From Alnus glutinosa (Eukaryota > Streptophyta > Magnoliopsida > Fagales > Betulaceae), in NCBI RefSeq assembly GCF_958979055.1, contig NC_084890.1, forward strand, positions 27,914,616 to 27,978,615: DNA of 64,000 bases, read 5' to 3'. Each line of letters opens with the position of its first letter. Position 1 is the first letter of the stretch. Below the pieces are notes generated by a model. The model saw only the letters and a program-made list of their open reading frames with translations. It was not told where the DNA came from and made no database searches. This document shows positions 10,880 to 30,435 of this stretch, piece by piece. The translations under genes were made by a program, and so were the position numbers.

Positions 10880-12046
10880 TCAATGGTCACGCTCCCCATC
10901 AAGAAGAAGGAGGCTTCCCGCAACAAGAGTGAATTTCCGAAAGTTATCGAGCTCCTCTTGAATCTTAACAATGCTGCGTGTCTTCTTTTTTATGTCATAC
11001 CAAAAGAGTTTCCCATCATACTCCTTCATCAAAACCTCTTTGCTGTCATTTGAGAGGACTAAAGGCTTGCAGTAGAAAGGAGTCTGCCACAACGTATAGA
11101 GCAGTGTCCAACTCCCGTACTCCTTCATCACCCATACGTCACTAAATCGTCCAAAATTATCCTCACAAACACAGAGCCATCCTCTCAAGACCTCCAAACA
11201 GATATTGAATTGGAAAGTGCCAAACGATTTAGTCGGAAGCGCATGCACTCGGAATTTCTCAGTGCTGAGATCGAATGCGACAATGGTACTTGGTGGTAAT
11301 ATCTCCATCCCACCAACCACCCAATGCAAAGCACCGTTTGAGGAAGCTGGGCCCGATATAATACACCCATAGGAGTCTGTGTCAGGCCATTCGTCTTCTA
11401 CCCTTGTCCAAGAATGTCCTCTAAGGCTATATACATGATGACCAACTTCAGCGACCTTTGGAACCTGGGTGGGAGACGATGGACGGAGCTTCACAATCCT
11501 TAAAACCTTGTAGTCGTCGTTGACCTGGTCGTATCCAAATGCTAATTCTAATTTATAATCAGAATTTTCAATCGGCTTAAAGGGTAACTTCCTGTATTTT
11601 CTGATTAATGGGTTCCAAATCACAGTCTCGTTAAGATTGCTGTTCGTGATGGATGTGTTCCAATCCACGGGATAGCTGTGGATGCAAACCAGGCCGTCGC
11701 AACAACCTACAATTCTAGTGACTGCTTTTGTTGGATGGTAGAATGGCCGGAAAATCTTCACGGCCTCGCTGCACCGATCCTCGTCGGAAAACTTTACCAA
11801 GTAGTAACTATGCGGCGGATTGCCCGTCCTTGTCTTCTCAGCAATGAGAGTGCGTTCTCTGTTGGTCTCGATGGAGCGCCTGAGGTGCATCTTGACGAAA
11901 TTTGGGTCGTTGATTAGGGCAAACCATGGCTTTGAAACGCACTGGAAACGCACCAGCGTCTTGACTTGTAGTAGGGAAAGTATTTCGGTGATGAGCTCTT
12001 GCGGGAATACTGTCGTCATCTTTCGGGGAGTAAATTCCTTCTTCAT
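10880..12046 (-). CDS. F-box protein with F-box-associated (FBA) domain
   Basis: An intact single-exon frame of 388 residues starts at ATG 12046. An in-frame ATG nine codons later (MTTVFPQEL) is an alternative start. The F-box occupies about residues 12-58 (FPQELITEILSLLQVKTLV, QCVSKPWFALI). The F-box-associated domain follows from about 105 to 340, with the usual IVGCCDGLVCI, VIWNPLIRKYRKLP and LAFGYDQVNDDYKVLRIV motifs and late blocks DVWVMKEYGSW and LFWYDIKKK. Such proteins are the substrate-recognition part of SCF ubiquitin ligases, with the F-box binding SKP1 and FBA binding the target. CPR1 of Arabidopsis is the best-known member, but no specific target can be read here. Length fits the family (about 350-420). 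It is the intact relative of the broken copy at 6689-7493. No introns are needed. Confidence 0.9.
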   Translation of the reverse strand: MKKEFTPRKMTTVFPQELITEILSLLQVKTLVRFQCVSKPWFALINDPNFVKMHLRRSIETNRERTLIAEKTRTGNPPHSYYLVKFSDEDRCSEAVKIFRPFYHPTKAVTRIVGCCDGLVCIHSYPVDWNTSITNSNLNETVIWNPLIRKYRKLPFKPIENSDYKLELAFGYDQVNDDYKVLRIVKLRPSSPTQVPKVAEVGHHVYSLRGHSWTRVEDEWPDTDSYGCIISGPASSNGALHWVVGGMEILPPSTIVAFDLSTEKFRVHALPTKSFGTFQFNICLEVLRGWLCVCEDNFGRFSDVWVMKEYGSWTLLYTLWQTPFYCKPLVLSNDSKEVLMKEYDGKLFWYDIKKKTRSIVKIQEELDNFRKFTLVAGSLLLLDGERDH

Positions 12047-12355
12047 CTATGGCGGCCGAGGAGGGTTTAGGGTGGAAGATATGGTAGAGTGCACGTACAA
12101 TGGGCTGATGGGTCTTCCTAGTTCCTAGGCTTCGGAGTTCGGGCTAAGGTGGGATCTTCATGGGCTGATATTTCCTAGTTTTATTTAGCTCTATCCAAAT
12201 TAATTATAAAATATCTTATAAATATCTTAAAGGGATATTTTTATTTGAGAAAATTTGGTTCTTTTGAGCATTAAAATTTTTTAGAGCAATTTTTGGGACT
12301 TTTTTCAATACTGCCTAAGCCCAACGTACTGGAGATATTAAAAAAATATATAAAA

Positions 12356-12356
<1 letters not shown>
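12047..12356. other. 5' flank of the F-box gene
   Basis: AT-rich DNA with no gene recognised. Confidence 0.4.

Positions 12357-12392
<36 letters not shown>
12357..12392. repeat. (AAT)n microsatellite
   Basis: About 12 AAT units followed by a poly-A run. Confidence 0.95.
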
Positions 12393-12403
<11 letters not shown>

Positions 12404-12469
12404 AAAGGGTTTCATTTCTCATGTAGTATTGCTATTACATAACAAAATTTAGGGTGTTACAATTCATCC

Positions 12470-12549
<80 letters not shown>
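12470..12549 (+). tRNA. tRNA-Leu (anticodon UAG)
   Basis: The acceptor arms GACAGTT and AGCTGTC pair across seven positions with one G-T. The A box TGGCCGAGTGG and the B box GGTTCAAATCC are present. The anticodon stem CCAGA/TCTGG encloses the loop TTTAGGC, which gives anticodon TAG. The extended variable arm is typical of class II tRNA-Leu. There is no intron, no encoded CCA, and a discriminator A. A T5 run at 12554-12558 would end Pol III transcription. It reads CUA and related leucine codons in the cytosol. Confidence 0.97.
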
Positions 12550-17016
<4,467 letters not shown>

Positions 17017-17897
17017 TACCAAACTCTATCCTATTTTCCCCACTGAAGATTATGGCAATGAGTTATAACCATACTTTGATGCTGTCATTGAGAAAGAAAA
17101 AAGTCTGCAGACTAAATTGATCGTGGGCCAGTGTGCCTATATTGGCATCATAGCTTGATCTATGAAATAGTTTATTTTGTTGGAAACCTTGAAGTTTGGT
17201 TGGCAGTGACAATCAACTTCTCACTTACTGTTTTTCCATTTCGTTTTACAAAGTTTTTGGTGCATCAACGTTTCGAGGGTTTCTGGGATACATTATGAAA
17301 ATTGAAGAAGCGCTCTTGAAAAAGGCAATTGGGTATGTTTGTTAATGTGTTTTGGAGGCAGCTTTTGCTTTTAGTTTGAAAAAAGTGTTCCAATGTAACA
17401 TAAAGGCAAAAATGATTTCTTTTGGTTTTAAGAGAGTTTTGGATATGGGTTGTTTTATCAATATTTTTGTTTTGAGAATAGAAAACAAAAAACAAAAACT
17501 TTAACAAAGATATTGGAATCAAGATAGTAAAAAGAAAATAAGAGAAAAATAACGCAAAACCTGATTAAAGAAAAGTTTCTAAAAATCAATTGTTGAACGC
17601 TAAATTGCTGTAAAGAGATACATACGTTTATACAAGTAAAGTTTTCATCAGGGGGATATAAGGCCAAATGAATTTATATATAACATCTTATGAACAAAAC
17701 AAACAAGGGAAAAGAAAAATAATTGCTTAACATGTACGTCCTGATCCAAGATTCAACAATCACCATCAATGATGAATTCCACCAAAACAAGTTGATCATT
17801 TTCATGTTGAAAGTGCTCACATTTTTTTTATACAAATGCTGACACTAAAATTGCATTAAAGGGTACAAAAGGGAAATATGAAATATTCCCTTGCTCG
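17017..17897. other. 3' flank of the FLS2-like gene
   Basis: Non-coding in all frames examined and duplicated at 27374-28244. It holds the 3'UTRs of two convergent genes. Confidence 0.5.
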
Positions 17898-18675
17898 TTA
17901 GGCCTTAGGAGGATCATTCTGCAAAAATTCCTTTGTACTTGAAGGAGATTCCATGCCTCCAAAGCCACAACCAGCATCCTCGGAAACAAAAGCAGCCTTA
18001 CCCAAAAGCAAATATGCCAACCTCAAAGGCTCCTCCCTCTCCTCCACGCCACAACCATTCGTAAAATACTCAATCCACGCCTCCAACCTCTCCTCTTCCT
18101 TTCTACACTTTGGGCCCTTCACCCCAACAATCTTTGCATAAAACCCATCTTCCCAATCACAAGAACTGCCACCACCCAAACCAGCTCTCCCTCTTTCTGC
18201 CTCTTCTTCTTTCTCCTCCCAATCTGATAAACCCAGGAGCTGTATTATATCGTCAACTGCTTCGTTTTCAGTTTCAACTACGGTTTTGGGGTGCCCTAGG
18301 CCGTCGGATTGAGGTTGGGTTTGTGGGGAACTTGAGAGGAATGCTTGAGGGGGTTCACTGTTTTCTTGGAGGGTTGAGGCGTGGGAAACGGATTGGTCAA
18401 AGTGGAGGCATATGGGTGAGCCTAGAGATTCTGTTGACTACAAGTCTTTAGTCTCTGGTGATGGGTGTGGCGAGAGGGTGTGGCGTTGTGATGGGTCTTC
18501 CAGTTTCAGTCTCTTCTCAACCTGTGGAAGCAATGCAAAGCAAAAGGAACAGAATTGAGAATATATGTATTAAAACAAAGCAAATGAGAAAGAAAAGAGA
18601 TACAGAGAGGTGGGTATGATTTACCTGTTTGAGAGAGGAGAAGAAATTGGAGTGAAGAGAAGGTCGGGGTCGCAT
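17898..18675 (-). pseudogene. Conserved plant protein of unknown function, copy A (broken)
   Basis: This is the block-1 counterpart of the gene at 28245-29031. Exon 1 (18675-18625) encodes MRPRPSLHSNFFSSLKQ. The intron is 18624-18522, and exon 2 starts at 18521 with VEKRLKLEDPSQRHTL. A TAG at 18438-18440 replaces a leucine codon of the other copy and stops the frame at residue 45. A 9-bp in-frame deletion near 18250 removes three residues. The remainder, including the conserved block DWEDGFYAKIVGVKGPKC and the true stop, is otherwise open. No downstream ATG would preserve the conserved part, so loss of function is likely. The intron borders are intact, so the damage is recent. Confidence 0.8.
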
Positions 18676-18807
18676 TTTTTTGATGAAGGGATTGATTAAT
18701 GATTATGATGATTTGGGGGTTTAATACTGCAATGGTTCAAAAGAAAACGAAAACGAAAACAAAATAAAGTAGGGTTACGTTTGTTTCATGAAATGGACAT
18801 TGTATTA
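18676..18807 (-). promoter_or_regulatory. 5' flank of copy A of the unknown gene
   Basis: It is nearly identical to 29032-29153 and short of strong motifs. It is called only because it is the immediate upstream region of exon 1. Confidence 0.3.
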
Positions 18808-18957
18808 TTCAGAGGGGATTTGATTATTTTACTACACCATCACAACAACTGTATAACAATCCTTCACATGAGGGTGGGTCCCAGTGTGTGGGACTCACCC
18901 TCATGTGAGGGGTTATTGTGCAATTGTTGTATTGGTGTTGTAAATCTAACATTTTCC
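18808..18957. mobile_element. Foldback MITE, present only in block 1
   Basis: About 150 bp interrupts sequence that is continuous in block 2 (GTATTACTAAGAATATAAG there). Its arms 18826-18883 and 18889-18945 are imperfect inverted complements over about 57 bp, with the core CACATGAGGGTG / CACCCTCATGTG. The tiny 5-bp loop makes a near-perfect hairpin. The target duplication appears to be only TA or TTA and I cannot fix it, so a Stowaway-like or Tourist-like class is possible. Absence from block 2 dates it after the duplication, unless it was excised there. Confidence 0.7.
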
Positions 18958-18980
18958 TACTGAGAATATAAGAAGTTTCA

Positions 18981-19020
18981 ATATAATAAAGTTTGTTTAA
19001 ATATAATAAAGTTTGTTTAG
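18981..19020. repeat. Short tandem duplication of about 20 bp
   Basis: The unit ATATAATAAAGTTTGTTT occurs twice in a row here but once at the matching place in block 2 (near 29180). Confidence 0.8.
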
Positions 19021-19071
19021 TGAAAGCATAAATGCTCTCACTTAGAATAGTCTACCCCCATCGCCTTGGTG

Positions 19072-20165
19072 GTTTTTTTTTTTTTTTTTTTTTTTGAGCA
19101 TCCCCTTCATTACTTGAAAAAGGCCCAAAAGGGGATTACAAGTGACCAAAGGTCAAAACAATTACAAGAGTAAAATAGAAGGCGATTCCACTGCTCAAAG
19201 GTGAAAGCTCTGCCTATAGGCCAACATAGTAACCAAAAATAAAGAATTTCCACCTACTAAGTCAGGATAAAATCTGACTTAAAGCAGCTATCAAATACAA
19301 CAAACTAACTTTACATGGACATACATTTAAGCCTTTCAATACAATAAAGCACAACCCAACCAATAAAAAGAGGTCTGGTCTAGCTAAAAGCCCATATAAT
19401 ATCAATCCATTGCAAATATACACTGAGAAAAGACAAGAATATAGAAATCCAAACAGAAAAAGGACATCCACTACCCTCGTCGGAAAAGAGCCGGCCATCG
19501 CCTGAGTCGGCATGTGCGAGGCACACGCCATCTCCTAAAACCCCCCAACAGCACCCAACCACCACCAACCGCCACAAACCAAGCTTGAGGAGCGAGGCAT
19601 ATCCCTCACGCGCCGATCCAGCCTGGAGGCGCCGGTCAGGAAATAGTGACACGACCACAGCTTGAGTTGGTCGAACTGGAAAGCGGCGGGAAAAACGGCT
19701 AGGGGGCGCGTGTCAAGAGATCTCTGGTGAAAATGTTCAAATCTGGCTCTCAAATAAAAGACTTTACAAGCACTGCCAAAGAGGAAGAAAAGCATCAGAG
19801 ACTCGAGGAAACATCCGGATCCAAAGCCAACAAAGTCACTAGAGTTTTCCTGCCGAAGAAAACAAAGAAAAAACATAGAAAAACAAATAAAACAACTCCA
19901 CAATCCCGAAGAGTCAGGAGACAAAGCCTCCATCAGATCTAGTCCGGGTGGAACAAAACTTCCTACCCTAGTGGTACGGAGAAAAACCATCATTCACTGG
20001 TTAAGCCAAGAAGTGACAAAATCTCCGATGCTCTAGGAGCTTGGAGGACAAAAGACAGAGAAGAGGGAGGCATGATACCTCCCTCCACCGAGGAGCAAAT
20101 CTCTGAAAACTCACTCTCTCTCTATAGGAAGTGGAGAGTTTCTCTCTCTAGAAAATTTTTAATTG
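19072..20165 (-). mobile_element. Non-coding poly-A retroposon (LINE-like or SINE-like), 1.1 kb
   Basis: On the minus strand the element ends in a poly-A tail (the T-run at 19073-19095) after ...GAAGGGGATGCTC. It is flanked by a 9-bp direct repeat GCCTTGGTG at 19063-19071 and 20166-20174, as expected from target-primed insertion. No reverse transcriptase or endonuclease frame is visible, and the ORFs inside are not domain-like. It is therefore non-autonomous or a decayed family of unknown class. The same element stands at the same place in block 2, where the large transposon later split it, so it predates the duplication. Confidence 0.75.
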
Positions 20166-20174
20166 GCCTTGGTG

Positions 20175-21867
20175 TTTTGTTAGCCCCTTGTAGTAGCCGA
20201 CCATCCATTAAATATTAATAATTTATTCAACACTTTATCTATTCAGTTTTTTCCTACAAGACAAACTTATAAATTCTAAATCCTCATTCAATTCCTCTAC
20301 AGAAAATCCTTCACAAAAATCAACTCAAAAACACAATATCCATTCGGCCATCAATCAAAAAATATAAAAAAAACTTCAATTCCCATTTTGTTCTACTAAA
20401 AACTTCTTCACAAAACAACCCTGAAACTTTGCAATAGATTTCACACCTATTCGGTTTTTCTACAAAGAAAATTCCTCTAGAATTTTCAAGACCTATTCTA
20501 TTTCTCCTCTGAAAAATCAAACTCATCAACTGAAATCAAAGCCTAAGAATTTTACTTACCCAAAAATGAATTTCTTCTTGTTTGGATACCGAGAAAATGC
20601 TGGAAATCTCAACTCCCTGACTTCACCGGCCTCAAGTCGTGACCCACCGGCCCAGGAGCCGTTGTCTGCCCCAAACAATGGCTAGCTCACCGCCCATCTC
20701 CCTCAAGCTCTCTGATTCTCTCTCTCGGCTAGGTCTCACTCCCAAGCTATCTCTCTCGGTCTCTCTCACTTAGAGAGAGAGAGACGCAGAGACGAGAGAA
20801 AGAAGCAGGAGAGAAGATGAGGGAAAGAAAATGTGGACGGAAAGGAGCAAAAAAATCAAAACTTTCTGTCTTTTTTGCCTTATCCATTTGTGAACAGTAT
20901 AACTCTACAATAGAAGTCAGCAGTTGTACTGTTCACAAATTGATGAAAAAGATATTTTAGATTTAAGATACATAAAATCTAATGGAGTGTGTTTTTTCAT
21001 TTTTGTTTAGCTAAACCAGCTAAAAGTAGGAAATAGATAAAACACTGTGAGTGCTCTTAATATGTGTTCAATTTGAAAAAAAAAAAAAAAAAAAAAAAAA
21101 GTTTTCAAAAATCCAATTAAGCGTTTGGCAAAATTGCAGTTTGGCTTTTAAAATCGCAAGTTAACCTTTAAAATTTTGCGTTTTGAAAAAAAAACACCCA
21201 ATTGTCTAATATTTGAAAAAACAGTTTTTTGCGTTTTCAAATCGCAATTTTTAAAAAATGCAATTCTCAAACGATTCATTTTATGTGATTTGGCACGTTT
21301 TGTCTACAAATCGCAATCTCAAACACACACTTAGAGAAATAGTCATTTTCATAAGAATAGTTATTCGCAATAGTATAGTATGCAACCAAACAAACGAACA
21401 ACTGTTCTCATGGAATAATCATTATATTAAACTTGCCCCAAGGAGATTTTAAGACTGCCTGGGAAATACATACAATTTTGGCCTAATTCATAGATTGATT
21501 GGAACTGTCACATTAACATTTTAAATCATATTTTCTTAAAAAAGATTAAGTGCTAATAAAAAAATAAATTTAATTATTTATATTTTAACCTTATATGATT
21601 TTGTCTGAAGCTATCTTTAAGAGAATTGCTCCACCAAACAAAATCAAATTTGAATTCATAAAATATAACGAGTGAAACACTTGAACATCTGCAGATCTAC
21701 TAAAGATAAGAGGATGGTAAAATAATGAGCTTTTGGAAATCCAAAAATAATGACATTCATTCACAACAGCAGTAGTACATGTAATTAATTCACACATTTT
21801 GTGCGCAAGCCCAATATCACTCTTAAATTCACACTCAGTTTCGAGGAGAACAGCAGCTTCGTGAGTC
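20175..21867. other. Intergenic DNA of block 1
   Basis: No gene is recognised. CT/GA-rich stretches (20700-20800) look like a plant gene leader on the minus strand without a coding follow-up. The segment 21060-21340 has the texture of an old MITE (repeated AAATCGCA and GCGTTTTGA motifs). The whole region recurs at 50125-51860. Confidence 0.45.
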
Positions 21868-22153
<286 letters not shown>

Positions 22154-22779
22154 CAATATTGAGGTGCAGGAGTCGGAGCTTACGGGTGTTACTTCGGGAG
22201 ACATCTCTTGGAAACCACCTCCAACAGGAATATACAAAGCTAATTGGGACGTTGCTGTTGATTCAAAAAATGTTGAACTGGGTTATGGAGGTATTGTGCG
22301 TGATTTTCAGGAGAAGGTGCATGCTGCTTCTTTTTGTCTTTCAGTGAATATATCGGTTGAACCGGTGGTTGGCGAGGCTCTTGCGACTCTTCATATGGTG
22401 GAATTCTGTAGAAACCCGCGAAGTTTTACAAGTTTAATATTGGAGAAAGATTCTTTAATTGTGGTACAGGCCATTAATCGTATAGGTGAGAATTGGAGTC
22501 GATATGGGAACATTATAAGAGATATATTCGAGAAGTTCTTGGTGGCTTCAATAGTTGGCAAACTTGCCATACAAAAAGACGGGCAAAATCGATTGCTCAT
22601 TTACTGGCTCAATTAGGATCTCATTAGGCTAGTCCTCGTATTTGGATAGAATGCATTCATGTTTGTATTAGAGAGGTTGTGTTATCAGAGTTTCATCACT
22701 GACTTTGTAGAGATTTTGTTCTGGTCTATTTTCTTCTTATCAATGAAATCAGTAATATTTCTTTCATAAAAAAAAAAAC
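22154..22779 (+). mobile_element. 5'-truncated L1-type LINE 3' end with RNase H domain
   Basis: An open frame (about 22164-22616) reads [20 protein letters not shown], then GYGGIVRDF, GEALATLHMVEF and ILEKDSLIVVQAINR. This is the plant-type RNase H (RVT_3) module found at the C-terminus of plant L1 LINEs, with candidate catalytic Asp, Glu and Asp in those motifs. The end of the frame has slipped relative to the family (HLLAQLG appears in another frame). A 3' untranslated stretch and an A-run at 22769-22779 close it. The upstream endonuclease and RT are missing, as is usual for truncated LINE insertions. It abuts the Lhcb1 breakpoint exactly. No clear target duplication is seen. Confidence 0.8.
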
Positions 22780-23090
22780 TTTGGGCAATACAAGTAAATT
22801 GAAAAAAAAACTATAAAATACAATTGAATTGAGTTATATTCTCAGGAAAAAAAAAATGAATTAAATTTAAATGCCTTAAAATAATTTCCATCACTCTATA
22901 TTAGACACAATGTCAATCCAGTGTTTTAGGAACATTTCAAACCACCGAGCCAAATTAGCCAATACTATTAATACTATTAAAAAAGCATGTAAAAAATACA
23001 CGTTATTAAAACAACATATGCTTCTCACATGCTAAAGGACACGTGTCAATCTTATATATGGGTTTTATAAAATTTCCTAAAAACCAGTTT
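22780..23090. other. Spacer between duplication blocks
   Basis: AT-rich, with no gene. It lies between the LINE tail and the start of block 2. Confidence 0.5.
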
Positions 23091-23803
23091 CTTTGCCCAT
23101 ACATTTTTTTGGCACAACTCCAAAACCAACCAATCTCTTTCGCCGACGACGTTAAATGTTAATAACTTAATTGCAACTTGTACATGCGGTGCCGCCGCTA
23201 TGGTCAAAACCACGCCCACCACCGTCTCCACCGAAACTAGAGTGCCACATTTCATAAATCTGTCTACTTTCTTCTACAAAACTTGTCACCCAACCATGTA
23301 GTTCTCTCGTCTGTAGTTCTTTTTCATATATTTATAAATAATAAAATAATAATAATTTAAGCTCAATTTAACTCTTTCACACATCTTTTCAAGCTACATT
23401 AATCACTGATTCCAGCTAAATGCCGGTGGAAAACAAAAAGTTACTTCGCGAATAACATTAAATATTGGGACAAATACAAGTTGACATGAATTTATCTACG
23501 TGTCCTTTTGGATTTTAGGAACATCTCTCCTAGTCTTTGGGATATGTTTGTAGCATTACAGCACTACCTAGAGCCTAGAGGTTTTGTCGAAGTCAAATTT
23601 AGATTTCTTGTAATGATTCAAAGAATCAAATTTTTCTACCCTGAAATGATAATTGCTGAAAGACGATTAGAGGTTTCCCAATAGTGATGAATTTGTTTCC
23701 AAAGAGTCAAGGTTTGCGGGAGGAATTATTTGGTAGGATTTTGTTTATAAATGCAGCATGCAATACAGCAGCAAAGCCATCAGTGTCTGGCATTTCTACA
23801 GCA

Positions 23804-27373
<3,570 letters not shown>

Positions 27374-28244
27374 TACCAAACTCTATCCTATTTTCCCCAC
27401 TGACGATTATGGCAATGAGTTATAACCATACTTTGATGCTGTCATTGAGAAGGAAAAAAGTCTGCAGACTAAATTGATCGTGGGCCAGTGTGCCTATATT
27501 GGCATCATAGCTTGATCTATGAAATAGTTTATTTTGTTGGAAACCCTGAAGTACGGTTGGCAGTGACAATCAACTTCTCACTTATTGTTTTTCCATTTCG
27601 TTTTACAAAGTTTTTGGTGCATCAACGTTTTGAGGGTTCTTGGATACATAATGAAAATTGAAGAAGCGCTCTTGAAAAAGGCAATTGGGTATGTTTGTTA
27701 ATGTGTTTTGGGGGCAGCTTTTGCTTTTATTTTAAAAAAAGTGTTCCGATGTAACATAAATGCAAAAATGATTTCTTTTGTTTTTAGGAGAGTTTTGGAT
27801 ATGGGTTGTTTGTCAATACTTTTGTTTTGAGAATAGAAAACAAAAAACAAAATTTTAACAAAGATGTTGGAATCAAGATAATAAAAAGAAAATAAGAGAA
27901 AAATAATGCAAAACCTGATTAAAGAAAAGTTTCTAAAAATCAATTGTTGAACACTAAATTGCTGTAAAGAGAAATATACATTTATACAAGGAAAGTTTGC
28001 ATCAGTGGGATATAAGGCCAAATGAATTTATATGTAGCATCTTATGAACAAGACAAACAAGGAAAAAAAATACTTGCATAACATGTCCTGATCCAAGATT
28101 CAACAATCACCATCAATAATGAATTCCACCAAAACATTCTGATCATTTTCATATTGAAAGTGCTCACATTTTTTTTTATACAAATGCTGACACTAGAATT
28201 GCATTAAAGGTACAAAAGGGAAATATAAAATATTCCCTTACTCG
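27374..28244. other. 3' flank of the broken FLS2-like copy
   Basis: It is colinear with 17017-17897, and no gene is seen. Confidence 0.5.
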
Positions 28245-29031
28245 TTAGGTCTTAGGAGGATCATTCTGCAAAAATTCCTCTATACTTGAAGGAGATTCCA
28301 TGCCTCCAAAGCCACAATCAGCATCCTCGGAAACAAAAGCAGCCTTACCCAAAAGCAAATATGCCAACCTCAAAGTCTCCTCCCTCTGCTCCACGCCACA
28401 ACCATTCGTAAAATACTCAATCCACCCCTCCAACCTCTGCACTTCCTTTCTACACTTTGGGCCCTTCACCCCAACAATCTTTGCATAAAACCCATCTTCC
28501 CAATCACAAGAACTGCCACCACCCAAACCAGCTCTCCCTCTTTCTGCCTCTTCTTCTTTCTCCTCACAATCTGATAAACCCAGGAGCTGTATTAACCGTT
28601 GGATATCGTCAACTGCTTCGTTTTCAGTTTCAACTACGGTTTTGGGGTGCTCTAGGCCGTCGGATTGAGGTTGGGTTTGTGGGGAACTTGAGAGAAATGC
28701 TTGAGGGGGTTCACTGTTTTCTTGGAAGGTTGAGGCGTGGGAAACGGATTGGTCAAAGTGGAGGCATATGGGTGAGCCTAGAGATTCTGTTGACAACAAG
28801 TCTTTAGTCTCTGGTGGTGGGTGTGGCGAGAGGGTGTGGCGTTGTGATGGGTCTTCCAGTTTCAGTCTCTTCTCAACCTGTGGAAGCAATGCAAAGCAAA
28901 AGGAACAGAATTGAGAATATATGTATTAAAACAAAGCAAATGAGAAAGAAAAGTGATACAGAGAGGTGGGTATGATTTACCTGTTTGAGAGAGGAAAAGA
29001 AATTGGAGTGAAGAGAAGGTGGGGGTCGCAT
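28245..29031 (-). CDS. Conserved plant protein of unknown function, copy B (intact)
   Basis: Two exons, 29031-28981 (MRPPPSLHSNFFSSLKQ) and 28877-28245, are joined at AAACAG|GTAAATC and CCACAG|GTTGAG in phase 0. They give a 227-residue protein. The N-terminal half is rich in Ser, Pro and Gln and probably disordered. A short acidic patch (CEEKEEEAERG) leads to a compact C-terminal module with DWEDGFYAKIVGVKGPKC, RLEGWIEYFTNG, LRLAYLLLGKAAF and SIEEFLQNDPP. I recognise this as a plant-conserved type of protein but cannot name a function. No signal peptide or membrane helix is visible. It is convergent with the FLS2-like copy and is the only unbroken copy of the two in this window. Confidence 0.8.
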
Positions 29032-29412
29032 TTTTTTGATGAAGGGATTGATTAATGATTATGATGATTTGGGGGTTTAATACTGCAATGGTTCAAAAGA
29101 AAACGAAAACAAAATAAAATAGGGTTACCTTTGTTTCATGAAATGGACATTGTATTACTAAGAATATAAGAAGTTTCAATATAATAAAGTTTGTTTAGTG
29201 ACAGCATAAATAATAACAAATGGTCTCACTCGAATTAAACTAAATTTTATAAATACCTAAAATTTGTAAAAAAAATAATAAATAATAATAAATACTTATG
29301 AATGAATTATGCTAAGCTGGGTGACCACACTTAAGGGTTGGTCACAACACTCCGGTGCCATTCATCCTAAGACACTTGGGGTGGTTGCGAATAGTCCACC
29401 CCATGACATTGG
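29032..29412. other. Upstream of copy B; block-2 specific sequence
   Basis: 29032-29215 matches block 1 apart from the MITE. The next roughly 150 bp (about 29230-29390) has no match in block 1, so it is either a small insertion here or a deletion there. No gene is seen. Confidence 0.45.
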
Positions 29413-30398
29413 TTTTTTTTTTTTTTTGGAAACATCTCCTTCATTACCGATAAAAGCCTTAATAGGAGATTACAAGTGACCGAAGGTCAATACAATTGCA
29501 AGAGTAAAACAGAAGGTGATTCCACCACCCGAAGGCGAAAGCTCTACCGTAAGCCAACGCAGTGACCAGAGACAAAGAATCTTTACCCACTAAGTCAGGA
29601 TAAAACTTGACTTAAAGCAGCTTTCAAATACAATAGACTAACATTACATGAACATACATTTGGGCCTCTTAATACAATAAAACACAACCCAACTAATGAT
29701 AAGAGGTCTGATTTAGCTAAAAGCCATCTAAAAGCCCATATAATATCAACACATTGTAAAGATATACTGTGAAAAGATAAGAATATACAAATCCAAACAG
29801 AAAAAAGACATCCATTGCCTTCGCCGGAAAAGAGCCGGCCATTGCCTGAGTCGGCGCATGCAAGGCACAAGCCATCTCTTGAGACCCCCAGCAGCACCCA
29901 ACCACCACGAACCACCACCAACTGCCACAAACCAGGCTTGAGGAGTAAGGCGTATCCCTCATGCGCCGATCCGGGAAACAAGTTCCCCAACACGTGCAGG
30001 CCACACACCTCTCAGGAAATAGTGACATGACCACAACTTGAGTCAGTCAGACCGGAAAGTGGCGGCGAAAAACAGCTAGGGGGTGCATGTCAAGATATCT
30101 CTAGTGAAAACGCTCAGATTTGGCTCTCAAATAAAAGACTTTACAAGCACTGCCAGAGAAGAAGAAAAGCACCGGGGACTCAAGGAAACATCTGGATCCA
30201 AAGCCAACAAAGTCACTGGAGTTTCCCTGCAGGAGAAAACAAAGAAAAAACACAGAAAAACAATAAAACAACTCCATAACCCCGAAAAAGTCAGGAGACA
30301 AAAGCCTCCATCAAATCTGGTTCGGGGGGAACAAAACTCCTTACCCTAGTGGAAGGGAGAAAAACCATCATCCACTGGTTAAGCCAAGAAGTGACAAA
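29413..30398 (-). mobile_element. Non-coding poly-A retroposon, block-2 copy, 3' part
   Basis: It is colinear with 19072-20035, with the poly-A tail as a T-run at 29413-29428. The rest of the same element resumes at 49991-50124 on the other side of the PIF/Harbinger insertion. Confidence 0.75.
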
Positions 30399-30435
30399 GG
30401 CCCCGTTTATTAAACCCCTTCCCCTTCCCCTCCCT
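30399..30435 (+). repeat. Left TIR, outer part
   Basis: It is the inverted complement of 49951-49987 with small length differences in the C-rich run. The TIR continues at 40035-40205 after the nested insertion. Confidence 0.9.

Noticed and set aside
18110-18451. Plus-strand ORFs here and at 28457-28807
   Set aside because: They lie antisense to the spliced minus-strand gene and show no domain. The minus-strand reading has a start, intron borders and a conserved block.
19262-19993. Minus-strand ORFs in the poly-A retroposon (also 29595-30034)
   Set aside because: Hydrophobic, frame-shifting between the two copies, without conserved domains. They are more likely chance frames.
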